Shown here: positions 1-9,267 of the stretch, piece by piece
How the letters are laid out: each line of letters starts with the position of its first letter
Position numbering within the stretch: the first letter of the stretch is position 1
Assembly (NCBI RefSeq): GCF_030269445.1
Contig: NZ_BSTJ01000007.1
Location: forward strand, 93,858-157,857
DNA length: 64,000 bases
Direction of reading: 5' to 3'
Origin: Actinoallomurus iriomotensis
GTDB taxonomy: Bacteria; Actinomycetota; Actinomycetes; Streptosporangiales; Streptosporangiaceae
The notes under the pieces: generated by a model
What the model was told of the DNA's origin: nothing
The model's input: the letters and a program-made list of their open reading frames with translations, nothing else
Database searches by the model: none
Position numbers and translations under genes: made by a program

Positions 1-125
1 GCGACACAGTACGGGGTCGTGCGAATGGGCTCGATCGGCCGGGAGCCGTCGGGGTGCCCCGAGCGCAACCGGCAAGCCGACCCTGCATGACCACACGTCG
101 GTCGGCCGCCGGATCGACGAAAGCG

Positions 126-177
126 CCGCGGCGGGCCGACCACCTCGGCCTGGGTCGGCCATCTCGGCCCGCCGCGG
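126..177 (-). terminator. Hairpin terminator of the amidohydrolase gene
   Basis: A perfect 14-bp inverted repeat (126-139 with 164-177) encloses a 24-nt loop, starting 7 nt beyond the stop codon of the minus-strand amidohydrolase gene. No U-tract follows, as is common for GC-rich actinomycete terminators. The 1-125 stretch to its left holds no convincing gene. Confidence 0.6.
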
Positions 178-184
178 TCTCCGG

Positions 185-1210
185 TCAGAGTCCGAACAGC
201 CGCTCCGCGTTGCGGTGGGTGATCGCCGCCCGCTCCTCGGCGGTCAGGTCGAGCCCGTCGATGAAGTCCGGCACCTTCCCGAGCTGCAGGAAGGGATAGT
301 CGGTGGACCAGATCACCCGGTCGAGGCCGACGGTCGAGCGGACGAACTCGAACTCGGCGTGGTGTTCCATGCCGCTCGGGGTGACCCAGACGTTCGAGCG
401 GTAGGTCTCGGTGATGGTCCGCGACAGACCCGTGTCACCTGGCGACAGGACGTCGTCGAGGCGGTTCAGGAAGAATGGCACCATCTCGCCCCAGTGGCCG
501 CTGACGACCTGCAGGTCCGGGAAACGGTCGAAGACCCCGCCGAGGATCATCCGCAGCACCTGGATCCCGGCCTCGTGGTGCCAGCCCCACCCGCCCAACG
601 ACAGCTCCGCCGTGACCTTGTCGCCGAATCCCGCGTAGTACGCCTGCTGGACCTGGGGAACCGGGACGAATGGGTGCACGTAGAGCGGCACCCCCAGCTC
701 GGCGATCCGGGCCAGGACCGGCCGGTACATCGGGTCGTCGAGGAACCGCTCGCCCGGGCGGCCGAGGATCAGCACCCCGCGCATGCCGAGCCCGGACACG
801 GCCCGGTCCAGCTCGGCGACGGCGGCGACCGGGTCCTGCCACGGTAGGGCGGCGAACCCGTGCAGCCGGTCGGGGTAGGTGGCCACCGCCGCCGCGAGGC
901 GGTCGTTGGCCGCCTGGCACAGCGCGATGCCCGGATCGGCGGGCACCATCTGGACCGGGCTCGTCCAGGACACGATCTGCACGTCGATGCCGTGCTCGTC
1001 CATACGCCGGATCCGTTCCTCGCCGAGGTCGGTACCGAGGCGGTACGCGGTCGCCTGGTCGACCGCAGGTGACCGTCCGGGTCCCGGCCGTACGGGCGCC
1101 GAGCTGGTGCTCTGGAAGCGCAGGTAAGGGGCCCCGCGGGCGAGCACCGGGCCGGCGGCCTCCATGATCGCCGGGTCGATCGCGTGTTCTTCGATGCAGA
1201 TGAGAGTCAT
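185..1210 (-). CDS. Amidohydrolase of the EEH (gamma-resorcylate decarboxylase-like) type
   Basis: This 341-residue protein belongs to the amidohydrolase-2/ACMSD superfamily of metal-dependent TIM-barrel hydrolases and decarboxylases. The N-terminus reads ICIEEHAI, matching the IALEEH start of gamma-resorcylate and dihydroxybenzoate decarboxylases, which replaces the usual HxH. Further superfamily signatures are LYVHPF, SGHWGE and a late WSTDYPF aspartate. Length fits the decarboxylase branch (about 325-345 residues). I chose the ATG at 1210 because the protein begins there as in the family and a GAGGACG ribosome site lies just upstream. A longer ORF from 1279 has no support. It is followed in reverse by an NmrA-like gene 20 nt upstream, so the two are probably one operon. 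The substrate is not predictable; a hydroxybenzoate-type acid is a guess. Confidence 0.75.
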   Translation of the reverse strand: MTLICIEEHAIDPAIMEAAGPVLARGAPYLRFQSTSSAPVRPGPGRSPAVDQATAYRLGTDLGEERIRRMDEHGIDVQIVSWTSPVQMVPADPGIALCQAANDRLAAAVATYPDRLHGFAALPWQDPVAAVAELDRAVSGLGMRGVLILGRPGERFLDDPMYRPVLARIAELGVPLYVHPFVPVPQVQQAYYAGFGDKVTAELSLGGWGWHHEAGIQVLRMILGGVFDRFPDLQVVSGHWGEMVPFFLNRLDDVLSPGDTGLSRTITETYRSNVWVTPSGMEHHAEFEFVRSTVGLDRVIWSTDYPFLQLGKVPDFIDGLDLTAEERAAITHRNAERLFGL

Positions 1211-1230
1211 CTCGTCCTCGTGTGGTGTGG

Positions 1231-2121
1231 TCAGGAGCGGGCGGCGTCGACGGCGGGTCGGAGAACCTCCGTGCACCACTGGCGGAAGGTGGTCGGCGTG
1301 CTGTTCTCGGCGGTGCGGACGACACCCTCGTCGAGACCGTCGATCTTGGCCGTCGCCATGTCGGCCATCGCCCGGGCCATGCCGGGCGACGCGCCGAAGG
1401 AGAGCATGGCGGTCTCCAGCGACGCGGCCTCGACCTGCATGTAGCGCACCGGGATGCCGAGCACGTCGGTGATGACGGCGGCCATGTCGTTGCCCGACAG
1501 GTCTTCGGGGCCCAGCACCGGGACCTCGGCGAACCCGGCCCAGCCGCGGTCGAGCAGCAGGCGGGCGGCGGTGCCGCCGATGTCGCGGGTGGCCACCAGC
1601 GGCAGCTTGCGGTCGGGCGCGAGGGGCCCGGAGATCACACCGTCGCCCAGGATCGTGCGGATTTCGCGCAGCGTGTTGTCCATGAAGGTCGGGTTGGCGA
1701 GCGAGCGGTAGTTCGTGACCGTGGCGAACAGGTCGTCCATGGCCAGCGAGGCGGTGACGTTGCCGGCCCGGCCGGCGACGGCGGTGCCCCTGCCCAGCGC
1801 CGAGACTCCGACGACGTGACGGACGCCGTGCGCGGCGACGGCCTCGACGCCCGGCCTGCTGGCCTCGACATAGGAGGTCATCACGTCGGGGGCGCGCAGG
1901 TCACTGGGCATCAGCCAGAACACCGCGTCGGCGCCGGCGAAGGCCTTGCCGACCACCGCGGCGTCACGGTGGGAGCCCTCCACGACCTCGACACGGTCGC
2001 GAACGGTGGCAGAGAGCCGCCCCGGGTCGCGGACGACGACCCGGACGGGCTCGCCGGCATCGAGCAGCTGCTCGACGACATGACGGCCGATCTTGGCGGT
2101 GGGTGCGGTAACGACGATCAC
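1231..2121 (-). CDS. NmrA-like NAD(P)-binding protein
   Basis: A 296-residue protein of the NmrA/atypical short-chain dehydrogenase group, with a Rossmann beta-alpha-beta at the N-terminus (VIVVTAPTAKIG, then an acidic/basic turn VVRDP). Family members sense NAD(P) or reduce small quinones and carbonyls. I chose the GTG at 2121 because an AGAGGAG ribosome site sits 5 nt before it and the Rossmann strand starts there. The long upstream in-frame extension to 2319 runs into the decayed integrase region and is not family-like. It lies upstream of, and is probably co-transcribed with, the amidohydrolase gene. Confidence 0.75.
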   Translation of the reverse strand: MIVVTAPTAKIGRHVVEQLLDAGEPVRVVVRDPGRLSATVRDRVEVVEGSHRDAAVVGKAFAGADAVFWLMPSDLRAPDVMTSYVEASRPGVEAVAAHGVRHVVGVSALGRGTAVAGRAGNVTASLAMDDLFATVTNYRSLANPTFMDNTLREIRTILGDGVISGPLAPDRKLPLVATRDIGGTAARLLLDRGWAGFAEVPVLGPEDLSGNDMAAVITDVLGIPVRYMQVEAASLETAMLSFGASPGMARAMADMATAKIDGLDEGVVRTAENSTPTTFRQWCTEVLRPAVDAARS

Positions 2122-2146
2122 GAGCACTCCTCTGTACGGCGAGGAT

Positions 2147-2169
2147 GTAAACTCTACCGTACCGTTTAC
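2147..2169 (-). promoter_or_regulatory. Candidate operator before the NmrA-like gene
   Basis: Inverted repeat GTAAAC-N11-GTTTAC, 26-48 nt upstream of the GTG start at 2121. The stretch is AT-rich compared with its surroundings, so it probably overlaps the promoter of the two-gene minus-strand operon. No regulator gene lies next to it, so the binding protein is unknown. Confidence 0.4.
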
Positions 2170-2213
2170 TTTCGCATTCGGCGCACCCGCGCTTCGGCGT
2201 CCCGGCCGGCCTA

Positions 2214-2600
2214 GGTCGGGAACGCGCCGTCGAGCAACGCGGCGAGCCTGGCGACCGGAGCAGCTCCTGGACCTCGTCCACCGTGCCGCCGGCGTCCACG
2301 ACATCGCCGCCACGGGCATGACGAAGCCGATGCGGAGTGGCTCGGCGATCGAGGCGCGCGGCCGCGGTGATCAGGTCGTTGATCGCGTCTGGCCCGCATC
2401 GGCCCCCGACCGGCTCACGGAACAGACCGAAGTCACCCGTCTGCACCCAAACGATCTCCGCCCGCTCGAACGCGTACTGGTCGTGAGCCCGGACCACCGG
2501 AAGTCAACCCCGTTCGGCTCCGTGCCCAGCCGGAGACGATCAAGGACGTGGGGGAGACCCAGGGGCCTCGGCTGGTGGCGCTGTACGGAGGCATGTACTA
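2214..2600 (-). pseudogene. Decayed tyrosine recombinase (phage-type integrase) fragment
   Basis: On the minus strand one frame reads RAHDQYAFERAEIVWVQTG, then GPDAINDLI, then TPHRLRHA and VDEVQELL. This is the order of the catalytic domain of actinomycete phage/ICE integrases: the RAHxxRQ helix, the PDA(I/V) segment, the HxLRH box II, and the Q-x-L-L helix. The stretch before it, LDRLRLGTEP at about 2500-2580, lies in another frame, so at least one frameshift separates them. The N-terminal domain and the catalytic tyrosine helix are not recognisable. It sits about 300 nt from a tRNA-Arg gene, a common integration target, so it is probably the relic of an integrated element. The family assignment rests on motif order, not on a search. 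Confidence 0.55.
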
Positions 2601-2834
2601 CGTACGACATGCTCCGGGCCGGCCGAGGCGATCGCGGTCACCAAGGACACCTGCCACCTGCCCCGCGAAAGGTGGGGCGACACACGTCGCCGAGTGGCCA
2701 GGGCAACCGGTCATTCCGCCGGGGCTCCTTCGTTTGGGGCCTCACCTGGGCGGACGCCCCGAAAGCCGTTCCGCGTATATTCGTGATCACGGACATGGAC
2801 CTGCGTCCGGTGGCACATGGCTGCACACAGACGA

Positions 2835-2853
2835 AACGCCGGCTCCCAGCGTT
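2835..2853 (-). terminator. Terminator of tRNA-Arg
   Basis: Eight-base arms (2835-2842 and 2846-2853) with a 3-nt loop and a single internal mismatch, followed on the minus strand by TTTCGT. It starts 39 nt beyond the mature 3' end of the tRNA gene and would end its transcript. Confidence 0.5.
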
Positions 2854-2891
2854 AGGGCTGGTCGGCCGGGGTTTTCCTTGATCAGAATGCG

Positions 2892-2963
2892 CGCCCCCTG
2901 CAGGATTCGAACCTGCGCACCCGGCTCCGGAGGCCGGTGCTCTATCCCCTGAGCTAAGGGGGC
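2892..2963 (-). tRNA. tRNA-Arg (anticodon CCG)
   Basis: A full cloverleaf can be folded on the minus strand. The acceptor stem is GCCCCCT/AGGGGGC with discriminator G, the D-arm contains TAGCTCAGGGGATAGAGC, the anticodon arm is CCGGC-CTCCGGA-GCCGG giving anticodon CCG, and the T-arm contains GGTTCGAATCC. CCA is not encoded. It decodes CGG, a frequent arginine codon in this genome. The 3' half faces the decayed integrase, which is the usual orientation for an integration site, but I found no second copy of its 3' end in this window. Confidence 0.95.
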
Positions 2964-2976
2964 TCAGGACGCCTAG

Positions 2977-2982
2977 AGATTA
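2977..2982 (-). promoter_or_regulatory. Extended -10 element of the tRNA-Arg promoter
   Basis: On the minus strand TGaTAATCT, an extended -10 (TGnTAnnnT), lies 13 nt upstream of the mature 5' end of tRNA-Arg. This is the expected distance once a short leader is allowed for. Confidence 0.5.
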
Positions 2983-3145
2983 TCAGTATCTCGGCACCGC
3001 TCGCGCCGGTCCCGGGTGTCGGACGCCCGTACCGGCGGTTCGGCGGAGGGGGCGTTGGCTACGCGGTGGTTTCGGTCGGTCGTCCCCCCGATAACGATGA
3101 TGCCGCACGTTGTCGTTCTCCGCGTGTCCGGGGCCGTGAACCCGC

Positions 3146-3151
3146 TAGCTT
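3146..3151 (+). promoter_or_regulatory. Leaderless -10 element of the receiver gene
   Basis: TAGCTT lies exactly 7 nt before the GTG at 3159, and no ribosome site is present. This is the typical geometry of a leaderless actinobacterial transcript starting at the start codon, and it decides the start of the following gene. Confidence 0.5.
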
Positions 3152-3158
3152 GGCCGCC

Positions 3159-3563
3159 GTGACCCTTGGACGCGTGCTGGTCGTCGATGACGACGAGGTG
3201 ATCCGGCAGCTCATCGCCGTGAACCTTCAACTGGAGGGGTTCGAGGTGGCGACGGCTGTCGACGGTCAGGACTGTTTGGATAAGGTGCGCGAGGTCGATC
3301 CCGATGTGATCACGCTCGACATCATGATGCCCCGGCTCGACGGCTGGGTCACCGCGGTGAAGCTCCGGGAGGATCCCGGCACGCGGGGCATCAGGGTCGT
3401 GATGATCACGGCGCGGGCGCAGGAGCATGACATTCGCCGGGGGCACGAGATCGGGGTGGACGCCTATGTCACCAAGCCGTTCGATCCCTCGGAACTTATC
3501 CGTACCGTCCGGGAGCTGGCCGGTGCCGGGCCCAGCCCGGACGACGCGAGCGACGCCGGATGA
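3159..3563 (+). CDS. Single-domain response regulator (CheY-like receiver)
   Basis: A 134-residue protein consisting of one receiver domain and no output domain. Visible are the acidic pocket D10-D12, the phospho-acceptor D54 in ITLDIMMP, T84 in MITARA and K106 in YVTKPFD. It ends in a short Asp/Ala/Ser-rich tail. Such stand-alone receivers act by protein contact or phosphotransfer; no kinase gene is adjacent. The GTG at 3159 was preferred over an upstream ATG (3066) because the domain begins there and a TAGCTT -10 element is placed for leaderless expression. It is followed 37 nt later by the ArgRS-like gene, which has its own promoter candidates. Confidence 0.85.
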   Translation: MTLGRVLVVDDDEVIRQLIAVNLQLEGFEVATAVDGQDCLDKVREVDPDVITLDIMMPRLDGWVTAVKLREDPGTRGIRVVMITARAQEHDIRRGHEIGVDAYVTKPFDPSELIRTVRELAGAGPSPDDASDAG

Positions 3564-3587
3564 GGTCTCGTCCACATGCTGGTCAGA

Positions 3588-3635
3588 TAGTCTCGTACGC
3601 GTGACCCCGGGTAGCCTCGCGCACGTGAACCCGGG
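3588..3635 (+). repeat. Tandem duplication of a leaderless promoter/start module
   Basis: Two adjacent 24-nt units (3588-3611 and 3612-3635) agree at 19 of 24 positions. Each contains a -10-like TAGYCT, a 7-nt spacer, a GTG start and an ACCCGGG-like tail. Because the unit is 24 nt, both GTG codons (3601 and 3625) are in the same frame of the downstream gene. Confidence 0.65.
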
Positions 3636-4359
3636 TGAGTTGAGCAGTGCCGTCATCGACGCCGTACGTGACGCGGTGGCCGATGGCGACATAAGCGTGC
3701 CCATTCCGCAGATGGCGCCGGTCGAGGCGACCGCCACGGGGGACTACGCCACGCCGCTTCCGCTGCGTCTCGCCAGGGCGGCGGGGCGGTCCGCGCCCGA
3801 GGTGGCGGCGATCCTCGCCAAGCGTCTCGCCAAGCGGCCCGGGGTCCGTACCGCCAGGACGACCGGCCCCGGTTTCCTCACCATCACCATGGACACGCCG
3901 CTCACCGCCCGGATCGATGAGTCGTACGGCCTGATGGCCGTCCCGCCGGCCGAGCTGTGGCCTACACGGCCGCTGACGTTCGACAACCCCGGCTTCCGCG
4001 TCCGGTTCGCGTACGCGCGTGCCTGCGGGGTGCGGCGGCACGCCGCCGACCTGGGGATGCGCGAGACGGACGGGCCGCTGGACGATCCTCGTGAGCGGCT
4101 GCTGATCGGGCTCCTCGCGGACTTTCCCGGCCGGGCGGAGCAGGCGGCGCGGCAGAACGACCCGCGCCCCTTCACCCGGCACCTCGAACGGATCGCCGAC
4201 GCCTACCACGACGTCCACGAGCAGTGCCCGGCGCTGCCCAGGGGCGACGAGTCCGTCGACACACGGCACACCGCGCGGCTGGGCCTGGCCCGCGCCGCGC
4301 GGATCGTGCTGGGAAACGGCCTGCGGATGCTCGGCGAGATGCCGGAAGACCGCCTGTGA
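3601..4359 (+). CDS. ArgRS-like protein with Add-1 and DALR domains but no catalytic core
   Basis: A 252-residue protein. Residues about 10-100 resemble the N-terminal Add-1 domain of arginyl-tRNA synthetase ([12 protein letters not shown], then TGPGFLTI). Residues about 135-252 resemble the DALR anticodon-binding domain ([13 protein letters not shown] at its start, [20 protein letters not shown] at its end). The class I catalytic core between them (HIGH and KMSKS motifs) is absent; real ArgRS is about 550-590 residues. It may bind tRNA-Arg or be a regulatory paralogue, but its function is unknown. It directly precedes lysA, as in other actinomycetes. Start may be GTG 3601 or GTG 3625; both have a leaderless -10 at 7 nt. 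Confidence 0.75.
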   Translation: MTPGSLAHVNPGELSSAVIDAVRDAVADGDISVPIPQMAPVEATATGDYATPLPLRLARAAGRSAPEVAAILAKRLAKRPGVRTARTTGPGFLTITMDTPLTARIDESYGLMAVPPAELWPTRPLTFDNPGFRVRFAYARACGVRRHAADLGMRETDGPLDDPRERLLIGLLADFPGRAEQAARQNDPRPFTRHLERIADAYHDVHEQCPALPRGDESVDTRHTARLGLARAARIVLGNGLRMLGEMPEDRL

Positions 4360-4375
4360 GCGTTACGGAGAGATC

Positions 4376-5755
4376 ATGAGTCGAGTGCACCCGGCCGGTC
4401 CCCGGCATGCCGACGTGCTGCCGGAGGACCACCCGCTGCCCCCGCCGCGCGACCTCAACGCGCTCGCGGCCGGTGTCTGGCCGCGCAACGCCCGGCGTGA
4501 CGACGGCGCCCTGACGATCGGCGGGGTGGACGTCCGCGATCTCGCGGGGGAGTACGGCACGCCGCTCTACGTCTACGACGAAGAGGACTTCCGGTCGCGG
4601 TGCCGGGAGTTCGCCGGCGCCTTCAGCGACGGCGACGTCTACTACGCGGGCAAGGCCTTCCTGAGTACGGAGATCGCCCGCTGGGTGGCCGAGGAGGGCC
4701 TGGGCCTGGACGTCTGTACGGGCGGGGAGCTCGCGGTCGCGTTGCACGCCGGGTTCCCGGTCGAGCGCATCACGTTCCACGGCAACAACAAGTCCACCCC
4801 TGAGCTCACGCGTGCGCTCGAGGTGGGAGTGGGCCACATCGTGCTCGACTCCTTCGAGGAGATCGCGCGGCTGGGCTACCTCGCCGCGGAGAGGCGCGTA
4901 CGGCCCAAGGTGATGATCCGCGTCACCACGGGGGTCGAGGCGCACACGCACGAGTTCATCGCCACCGCGCACGACGACCAGAAGTTCGGGTTCGCCCGGG
5001 AGACGGCGCTGGAGGCGGCCCGGCGCGTCCACGACATCGACTCCCTGGAGCTCGTCGGCCTGCACTCCCACATCGGCTCGCAGATCTTCGACACCGACGG
5101 CTTCGAGCTGGCCGCCCACCGCGTGGTGGACCTGCTGGTCGCGATCCGCGACGAGCACGGCGTCGAACTCCCCGAGCTGGACCTCGGCGGCGGTTACGGC
5201 ATCGCCTACCTGGAGGGTGACGACCCGCTCGACCCCAAGCACATCGCCGACAACCTGCGCGGCATCATCACCCGTAACTGCCGCGAGCGGGGCCTGACGG
5301 TGCCGCGCCTGACCGTGGAGCCGGGCCGTACGATCGCCGGGCCGGGCGGCATCACGCTGTACGAGGTCGGCACGGTCAAGCCGCTCGACGGGCTCCGCAC
5401 GTACGTCTCGGTGGACGGCGGCATGAGCGACAACATCCGCACGGCGCTGTACGGCGCGGAGTACACCAGCGTGCTCGCCTCGCGGCATTCCGACGCGGCG
5501 CCGATGCTCAGCCGCATGGTCGGCAAGCACTGCGAGAGCGGCGACATGGTCGTGCGCGACCTGTGGCTGCCGGCGGACCTCGTTCCCGGCGACCTCGTCG
5601 CGGTGGCGGCCACCGGCGCGTACTGCCGTTCGCTCGCCAACAACTACAACCACGTGCCGAAGCCGGCGGTCGCGGCCGTGCGCGCCGGACGTTCCCGGCT
5701 CATCCTCCGCCGCGAGACCGAGGATGATCTGTTGCGCCTGGAGGTTTCGCCGTGA
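4376..5755 (+). CDS. lysA: Diaminopimelate decarboxylase
   Basis: This PLP enzyme decarboxylates meso-diaminopimelate to L-lysine, the last step of lysine synthesis, in the cytoplasm. The 459-residue protein has the fold III decarboxylase signatures: PLP lysine K93 in [36 protein letters not shown], and the catalytic C386 in CESGDMV. Length matches actinobacterial LysA, with a short N-terminal extension. GGAGAG lies 3 nt before the ATG. Its stop overlaps the hom start by 4 nt (GTGA), so the two are translationally coupled; both serve aspartate-family amino acids. Confidence 0.97.
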   Translation: MSRVHPAGPRHADVLPEDHPLPPPRDLNALAAGVWPRNARRDDGALTIGGVDVRDLAGEYGTPLYVYDEEDFRSRCREFAGAFSDGDVYYAGKAFLSTEIARWVAEEGLGLDVCTGGELAVALHAGFPVERITFHGNNKSTPELTRALEVGVGHIVLDSFEEIARLGYLAAERRVRPKVMIRVTTGVEAHTHEFIATAHDDQKFGFARETALEAARRVHDIDSLELVGLHSHIGSQIFDTDGFELAAHRVVDLLVAIRDEHGVELPELDLGGGYGIAYLEGDDPLDPKHIADNLRGIITRNCRERGLTVPRLTVEPGRTIAGPGGITLYEVGTVKPLDGLRTYVSVDGGMSDNIRTALYGAEYTSVLASRHSDAAPMLSRMVGKHCESGDMVVRDLWLPADLVPGDLVAVAATGAYCRSLANNYNHVPKPAVAAVRAGRSRLILRRETEDDLLRLEVSP

Positions 5756-7053
5756 CGGCTCTGAGAGTGGCGTTGCTGGGGTGCGGCACCGTCGGCACCG
5801 AGGTCGTGCGCCTGCTGCGCGAGCAGGCCGACGATCTCGCCGCCCGGGTCGGCGTCCCGCTGGAGCTGGCCGGGATCGCGGTGCGGCGGCTCGACAAGCG
5901 CCGTGAGGGCGTTCCGGCCGAGCTGCTCACCACCGACGCCATGGGCCTGGTGACCGGCGACGACGTGGACATCGTGGTGGAGGTGATCGGCGGGTTCGAG
6001 CCCGCGCGCGGGCTCCTCCTCGCCGCCATGAAGGCCGGAAAGTCGGTCGTCACGGCGAACAAGGCGCTGCTGGCCGAGGACGGCGCGACGCTGTTCGGTG
6101 CGGCGCGGGAGTACGGCGCCGACATCTACTACGAGGCGTCCGTCGCCGGGGCGATCCCGCTGCTGCGCCCGCTGCGCGAGTCGCTGGTCGGCGATCACGT
6201 CCACCGGGTCATGGGCATCGTCAACGGGACGACCAACTACATCCTCGACCAGATGGACACCTCCGGGGCCGGGTTCGCCGAGGCCCTGAACGAGGCGCAG
6301 GCGCTCGGCTACGCCGAGGCGGACCCCACGGCCGACGTCGAGGGCTTCGACGCGGCGGCCAAGGCCGCGATCCTGGCCCAGCTCGCCTTCCACACGCGCG
6401 TCACGGCCGCCGGTGTGCACCGGGAGGGCATCGCCGACGTGACCTCCGCCGACATCGCCAGCGCCAAGGCGATGGGCTGCGTGGTCAAGCTTCTGGCCAT
6501 CTGCGAGCGCGTGCCGTCGGAGGAGCACCGGGCCGGGCGCGGCGTCTCGGTCCGCGTGCACCCGGTGATGATCCCGCGCTCGCATCCGCTGGCGAGCGTC
6601 CGCGAGGCGTACAACGCCGTGTTCGTGGAGGCCGAGTCGGCCGGTTCGCTGATGTTCTACGGCGCGGGCGCCGGCGGGGCGCCGACCGCGAGCGCCGTGC
6701 TCGGCGACATCGTCGCGGTCGCCCGCAACCGCGTGTACGGCGCGCGCGGGCCGGCGGAGTCGACCTACGCCGAACTGCCGGTGCTCCCGATGGCCGACAC
6801 GGTGACCCGCTACCACGTGGCGCTGGACGTGGCCGACCGCTCCGGGGTGCTCGCCCGGGTCGCCGACGCGTTCGCCGAGAAGGACGTGTCGATCCAGGCC
6901 GTACGCCAGGAGGGGCACGGCGATGAGGCGCAGCTCGTGATCGTCACCCATCGAGCGCCCGACGGCGCCCTGTCGGCCACCATCGAGCGCCTGCGCGACC
7001 TGGAGATCGTCCGCGCGGTCGCCAGCGTGATGCGCGTCGAGGGCGACGACTGA
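5752..7053 (+). CDS. hom: Homoserine dehydrogenase
   Basis: Reduces aspartate semialdehyde to homoserine with NAD(P)H, the branch point to threonine, methionine and isoleucine. The 433-residue protein has the Rossmann GCGTVGTEV near the N-terminus, the family segments [18 protein letters not shown] and the [12 protein letters not shown] substrate region, and a C-terminal ACT domain (about 350-430, starting [15 protein letters not shown]) expected to bind threonine for feedback control. GTG start, GGAGG 7 nt upstream, and a 4-nt overlap with lysA. Synteny with thrC, thrB and rho is that of actinobacteria. Confidence 0.97.
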   Translation: MTALRVALLGCGTVGTEVVRLLREQADDLAARVGVPLELAGIAVRRLDKRREGVPAELLTTDAMGLVTGDDVDIVVEVIGGFEPARGLLLAAMKAGKSVVTANKALLAEDGATLFGAAREYGADIYYEASVAGAIPLLRPLRESLVGDHVHRVMGIVNGTTNYILDQMDTSGAGFAEALNEAQALGYAEADPTADVEGFDAAAKAAILAQLAFHTRVTAAGVHREGIADVTSADIASAKAMGCVVKLLAICERVPSEEHRAGRGVSVRVHPVMIPRSHPLASVREAYNAVFVEAESAGSLMFYGAGAGGAPTASAVLGDIVAVARNRVYGARGPAESTYAELPVLPMADTVTRYHVALDVADRSGVLARVADAFAEKDVSIQAVRQEGHGDEAQLVIVTHRAPDGALSATIERLRDLEIVRAVASVMRVEGDD

Positions 7054-7330
7054 ACACACGATGGCCGAGAGCGCGGCGGCACCGGTTCCGGCGTGCGCTC
7101 GATGACGGTTCGATCTTTCCGTTCCGCACGAACGGCCCGTACGCCCGGTCGTAGCTCCAGCGCATGCGGCCACACACGATGGCCAGTGGGGCGGCGGCGA
7201 CACGCCCGGGGACGCAGGGGGCACAATGATGAATATCCCCCCTTGATCCCAGCATCTGGAACGACGTGAGACGCGCGGCCCGTCGCCCGTAGACTCGGCG
7301 TACGGTCATCGCAGGTCAGGAGGGAACACC
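7054..7330 (+). promoter_or_regulatory. hom-thrC intergenic region with thrC promoter
   Basis: This 277-nt gap separates hom from thrC. A -10-like TAGACT at 7290-7295 lies 35 nt before the thrC start, and CAGGAGGG precedes the GTG. A 13-bp direct repeat (7054-7066 and 7172-7184, ACACACGATGGCC) is followed in each case by a GCGGCGGC-rich tail. I see no attenuator or leader peptide rich in Thr/Ile codons. Confidence 0.4.
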
Positions 7331-8371
7331 GTGACCAAGGCATGGCGGGGGATCATCGAGGAGTACCGTGATCGGCTCCCAGTGACGGCCGACACGCCCG
7401 TCATCACCCTGCTCGAGGGCGGCACGCCGCTGCTGCCCGCACCACGGCTGTCCCAGCTCACCGGCTGCGACGTCCATCTCAAGGTCGAGGGCGCCAACCC
7501 GACCGGCTCCTTCAAGGACCGGGGCATGACGGTGGCGATCAGCCGGGCGGCGCAGGACGGCGCCAAGGCGATCATCTGCGCCTCGACGGGCAACACCTCC
7601 GCCTCGGCCGCCGCGTACGCGGTGCGCGCCGGCATGGTGTGCGCGGTGCTGGTGCCCCAGGGCAAGATCGCGATGGGAAAGCTGGCCCAGGCGCTCGTGC
7701 ACGGCGCCCGGCTCCTGCAGATCGACGGCAACTTCGACGACTGCCTGGAGCTCGCGCGCAAGCTGTCCGCCGACTACCCGGTCGCCCTGGTCAACTCGGT
7801 GAACCGCTACCGGCTCGAGGGGCAGAAGACCGCCGCGTTCGAGATCGTCGACACGCTCGGCGCCGCTCCCGACGTGCACTGCCTGCCCGTCGGCAACGCC
7901 GGGAACATCTCCGCGTACTGGATGGGATACCAGGAGTACGACGCGCGTCCGCGCATGCTGGGCTTCCAGGCCGCGGGCGCGGCGCCGATCGTGCGCGGTG
8001 AGCCAGTGCTGAAGCCGCAGACCATCGCCACCGCGATCCGCATCGGCCACCCCGCCTCGTGGGACCTCGCCGTACGCGCGCGCGACGAGTCCGGCGGCGC
8101 GATCGAGGCCGTGACCGACCGGCAGATCCTCGCCGCCTACCGCCTGCTCGCCCGCGAGGAGGGCGTCTTCGTCGAGCCCGCGTCCGCGGCCAGCGTCGCC
8201 GGCCTGCTGCAGGCTCGCCAGGAGGAGCTCGTGTCCGCCGGTAGCCGGGTCGTCTGCACGGTCACCGGCAACGGCCTGAAGGACCCCGACTGGGCGATCT
8301 CCGGCGCGCCCGCGCCGATGACCGTGCCGGTCGACGCCCACGCCGCGGCCTCCGCGCTGGAACTCACGTGA
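7331..8371 (+). CDS. thrC: Threonine synthase
   Basis: PLP-dependent lyase converting O-phosphohomoserine to threonine. The 346-residue protein carries the PLP lysine K62 in GSFKDRGM, the phosphate-binding region [13 protein letters not shown] and the [11 protein letters not shown] loop of fold type II enzymes. Length fits the short bacterial form found in actinobacteria. GTG start with an excellent AGGAGG. The end overlaps the thrB start by 4 nt (GTGA), so thrC-thrB form one translationally coupled unit. Confidence 0.97.
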   Translation: MTKAWRGIIEEYRDRLPVTADTPVITLLEGGTPLLPAPRLSQLTGCDVHLKVEGANPTGSFKDRGMTVAISRAAQDGAKAIICASTGNTSASAAAYAVRAGMVCAVLVPQGKIAMGKLAQALVHGARLLQIDGNFDDCLELARKLSADYPVALVNSVNRYRLEGQKTAAFEIVDTLGAAPDVHCLPVGNAGNISAYWMGYQEYDARPRMLGFQAAGAAPIVRGEPVLKPQTIATAIRIGHPASWDLAVRARDESGGAIEAVTDRQILAAYRLLAREEGVFVEPASAASVAGLLQARQEELVSAGSRVVCTVTGNGLKDPDWAISGAPAPMTVPVDAHAAASALELT

Positions 8372-9267
8372 CGCAAGCCGTACGGGTCCGGGTGCCGGCC
8401 ACCAGCGCCAACCTCGGACCCGGCTTCGACGCGCTCGGCCTGGCCCTCGGGCTGTACGACGACGTCGAGGTCGACGTGGCCGGATCCGGCCTGTCGATCG
8501 AGGTCAGCGGCGAGGGGGAGGAGACCGCCGGGCGCGGCGCCGACCATCTGGTCGCGCGCACGTTCCGCGCGGCGTACGACCGGCTCGGCGGCGAACCCAC
8601 CGGGCTGCGGATCCGCTGTGTCAACCGCATCCCGCACGCGCGGGGGCTCGGCTCGTCGTCGGCGGCCACGATCGCCGGCATCCTCGCCGCGCGCGCCCTG
8701 CATCCCGCCGGGGAGAAGTTCACCGACGACGACGTCCTGGCGCTCGCGACGCGCATCGAGGGGCACCCCGACAATGTCGCGCCCTGCCTCGCCGGCGGCC
8801 TCACCATCGCCTGGGAGACCAGCGGGGGAGCCCGGATGACCAGGATGGATGTGTCCTCGCGCGTACGACCGGTGGCGCTCGTACCCGACGTGCGGCTCGC
8901 CACCGAGCGCGCCCGCGGGCTGCTGCCCGACACGGTGCCGCACGCCGACGCCGCGGCGAACGCCGGCCGCGCGGCGCTGCTCGTCGCGGCGCTGACCGCG
9001 ACGCCCGAGCTCCTCCTCGACGCGACCGAGGACCGGCTGCACCAGTCGTACCGCGCGCCCGCCATGCCCGAGTCGCTCGACCTGGTGAAGCGGCTGCGCG
9101 CGAAGGGCGTGGCGGCGGTCGTCTCCGGCGCGGGCCCGACGGTCCTCGCGCTCGCCTTTCGCGACGGCGAAGTTGATTCAATCAGCGCCGAAGTGGGTAC
9201 TTCGTGGCACATACACCCGCTGGATGTGGCCCCCCATGGCGCATGCGTTCAGCCGATTGATCAGTGA
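8368..9267 (+). CDS. thrB: Homoserine kinase
   Basis: GHMP-family kinase phosphorylating homoserine for ThrC. The 299-residue protein has the ATP-binding motif [12 protein letters not shown], an N-terminal [13 protein letters not shown] segment and a C-terminal [10 protein letters not shown] motif 3. It starts with GTG overlapping the thrC stop. It is the last gene of the threonine block before rho. Confidence 0.97.
   Translation: MTQAVRVRVPATSANLGPGFDALGLALGLYDDVEVDVAGSGLSIEVSGEGEETAGRGADHLVARTFRAAYDRLGGEPTGLRIRCVNRIPHARGLGSSSAATIAGILAARALHPAGEKFTDDDVLALATRIEGHPDNVAPCLAGGLTIAWETSGGARMTRMDVSSRVRPVALVPDVRLATERARGLLPDTVPHADAAANAGRAALLVAALTATPELLLDATEDRLHQSYRAPAMPESLDLVKRLRAKGVAAVVSGAGPTVLALAFRDGEVDSISAEVGTSWHIHPLDVAPHGACVQPIDQ

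Noticed and set aside
1..2891. Second copy of the tRNA-Arg 3' end (att site)
   Set aside because: I looked for the T-arm/acceptor sequence left of the tRNA and found none, so no attachment pair can be claimed inside the window.
4172..5653. 493-codon minus-strand ORF antisense to lysA
   Set aside because: Lies wholly over a clear lysA gene, has Arg/Val/Asp/His-rich shadow composition, and no family motif. GC-rich codon bias makes such antisense frames open by chance.
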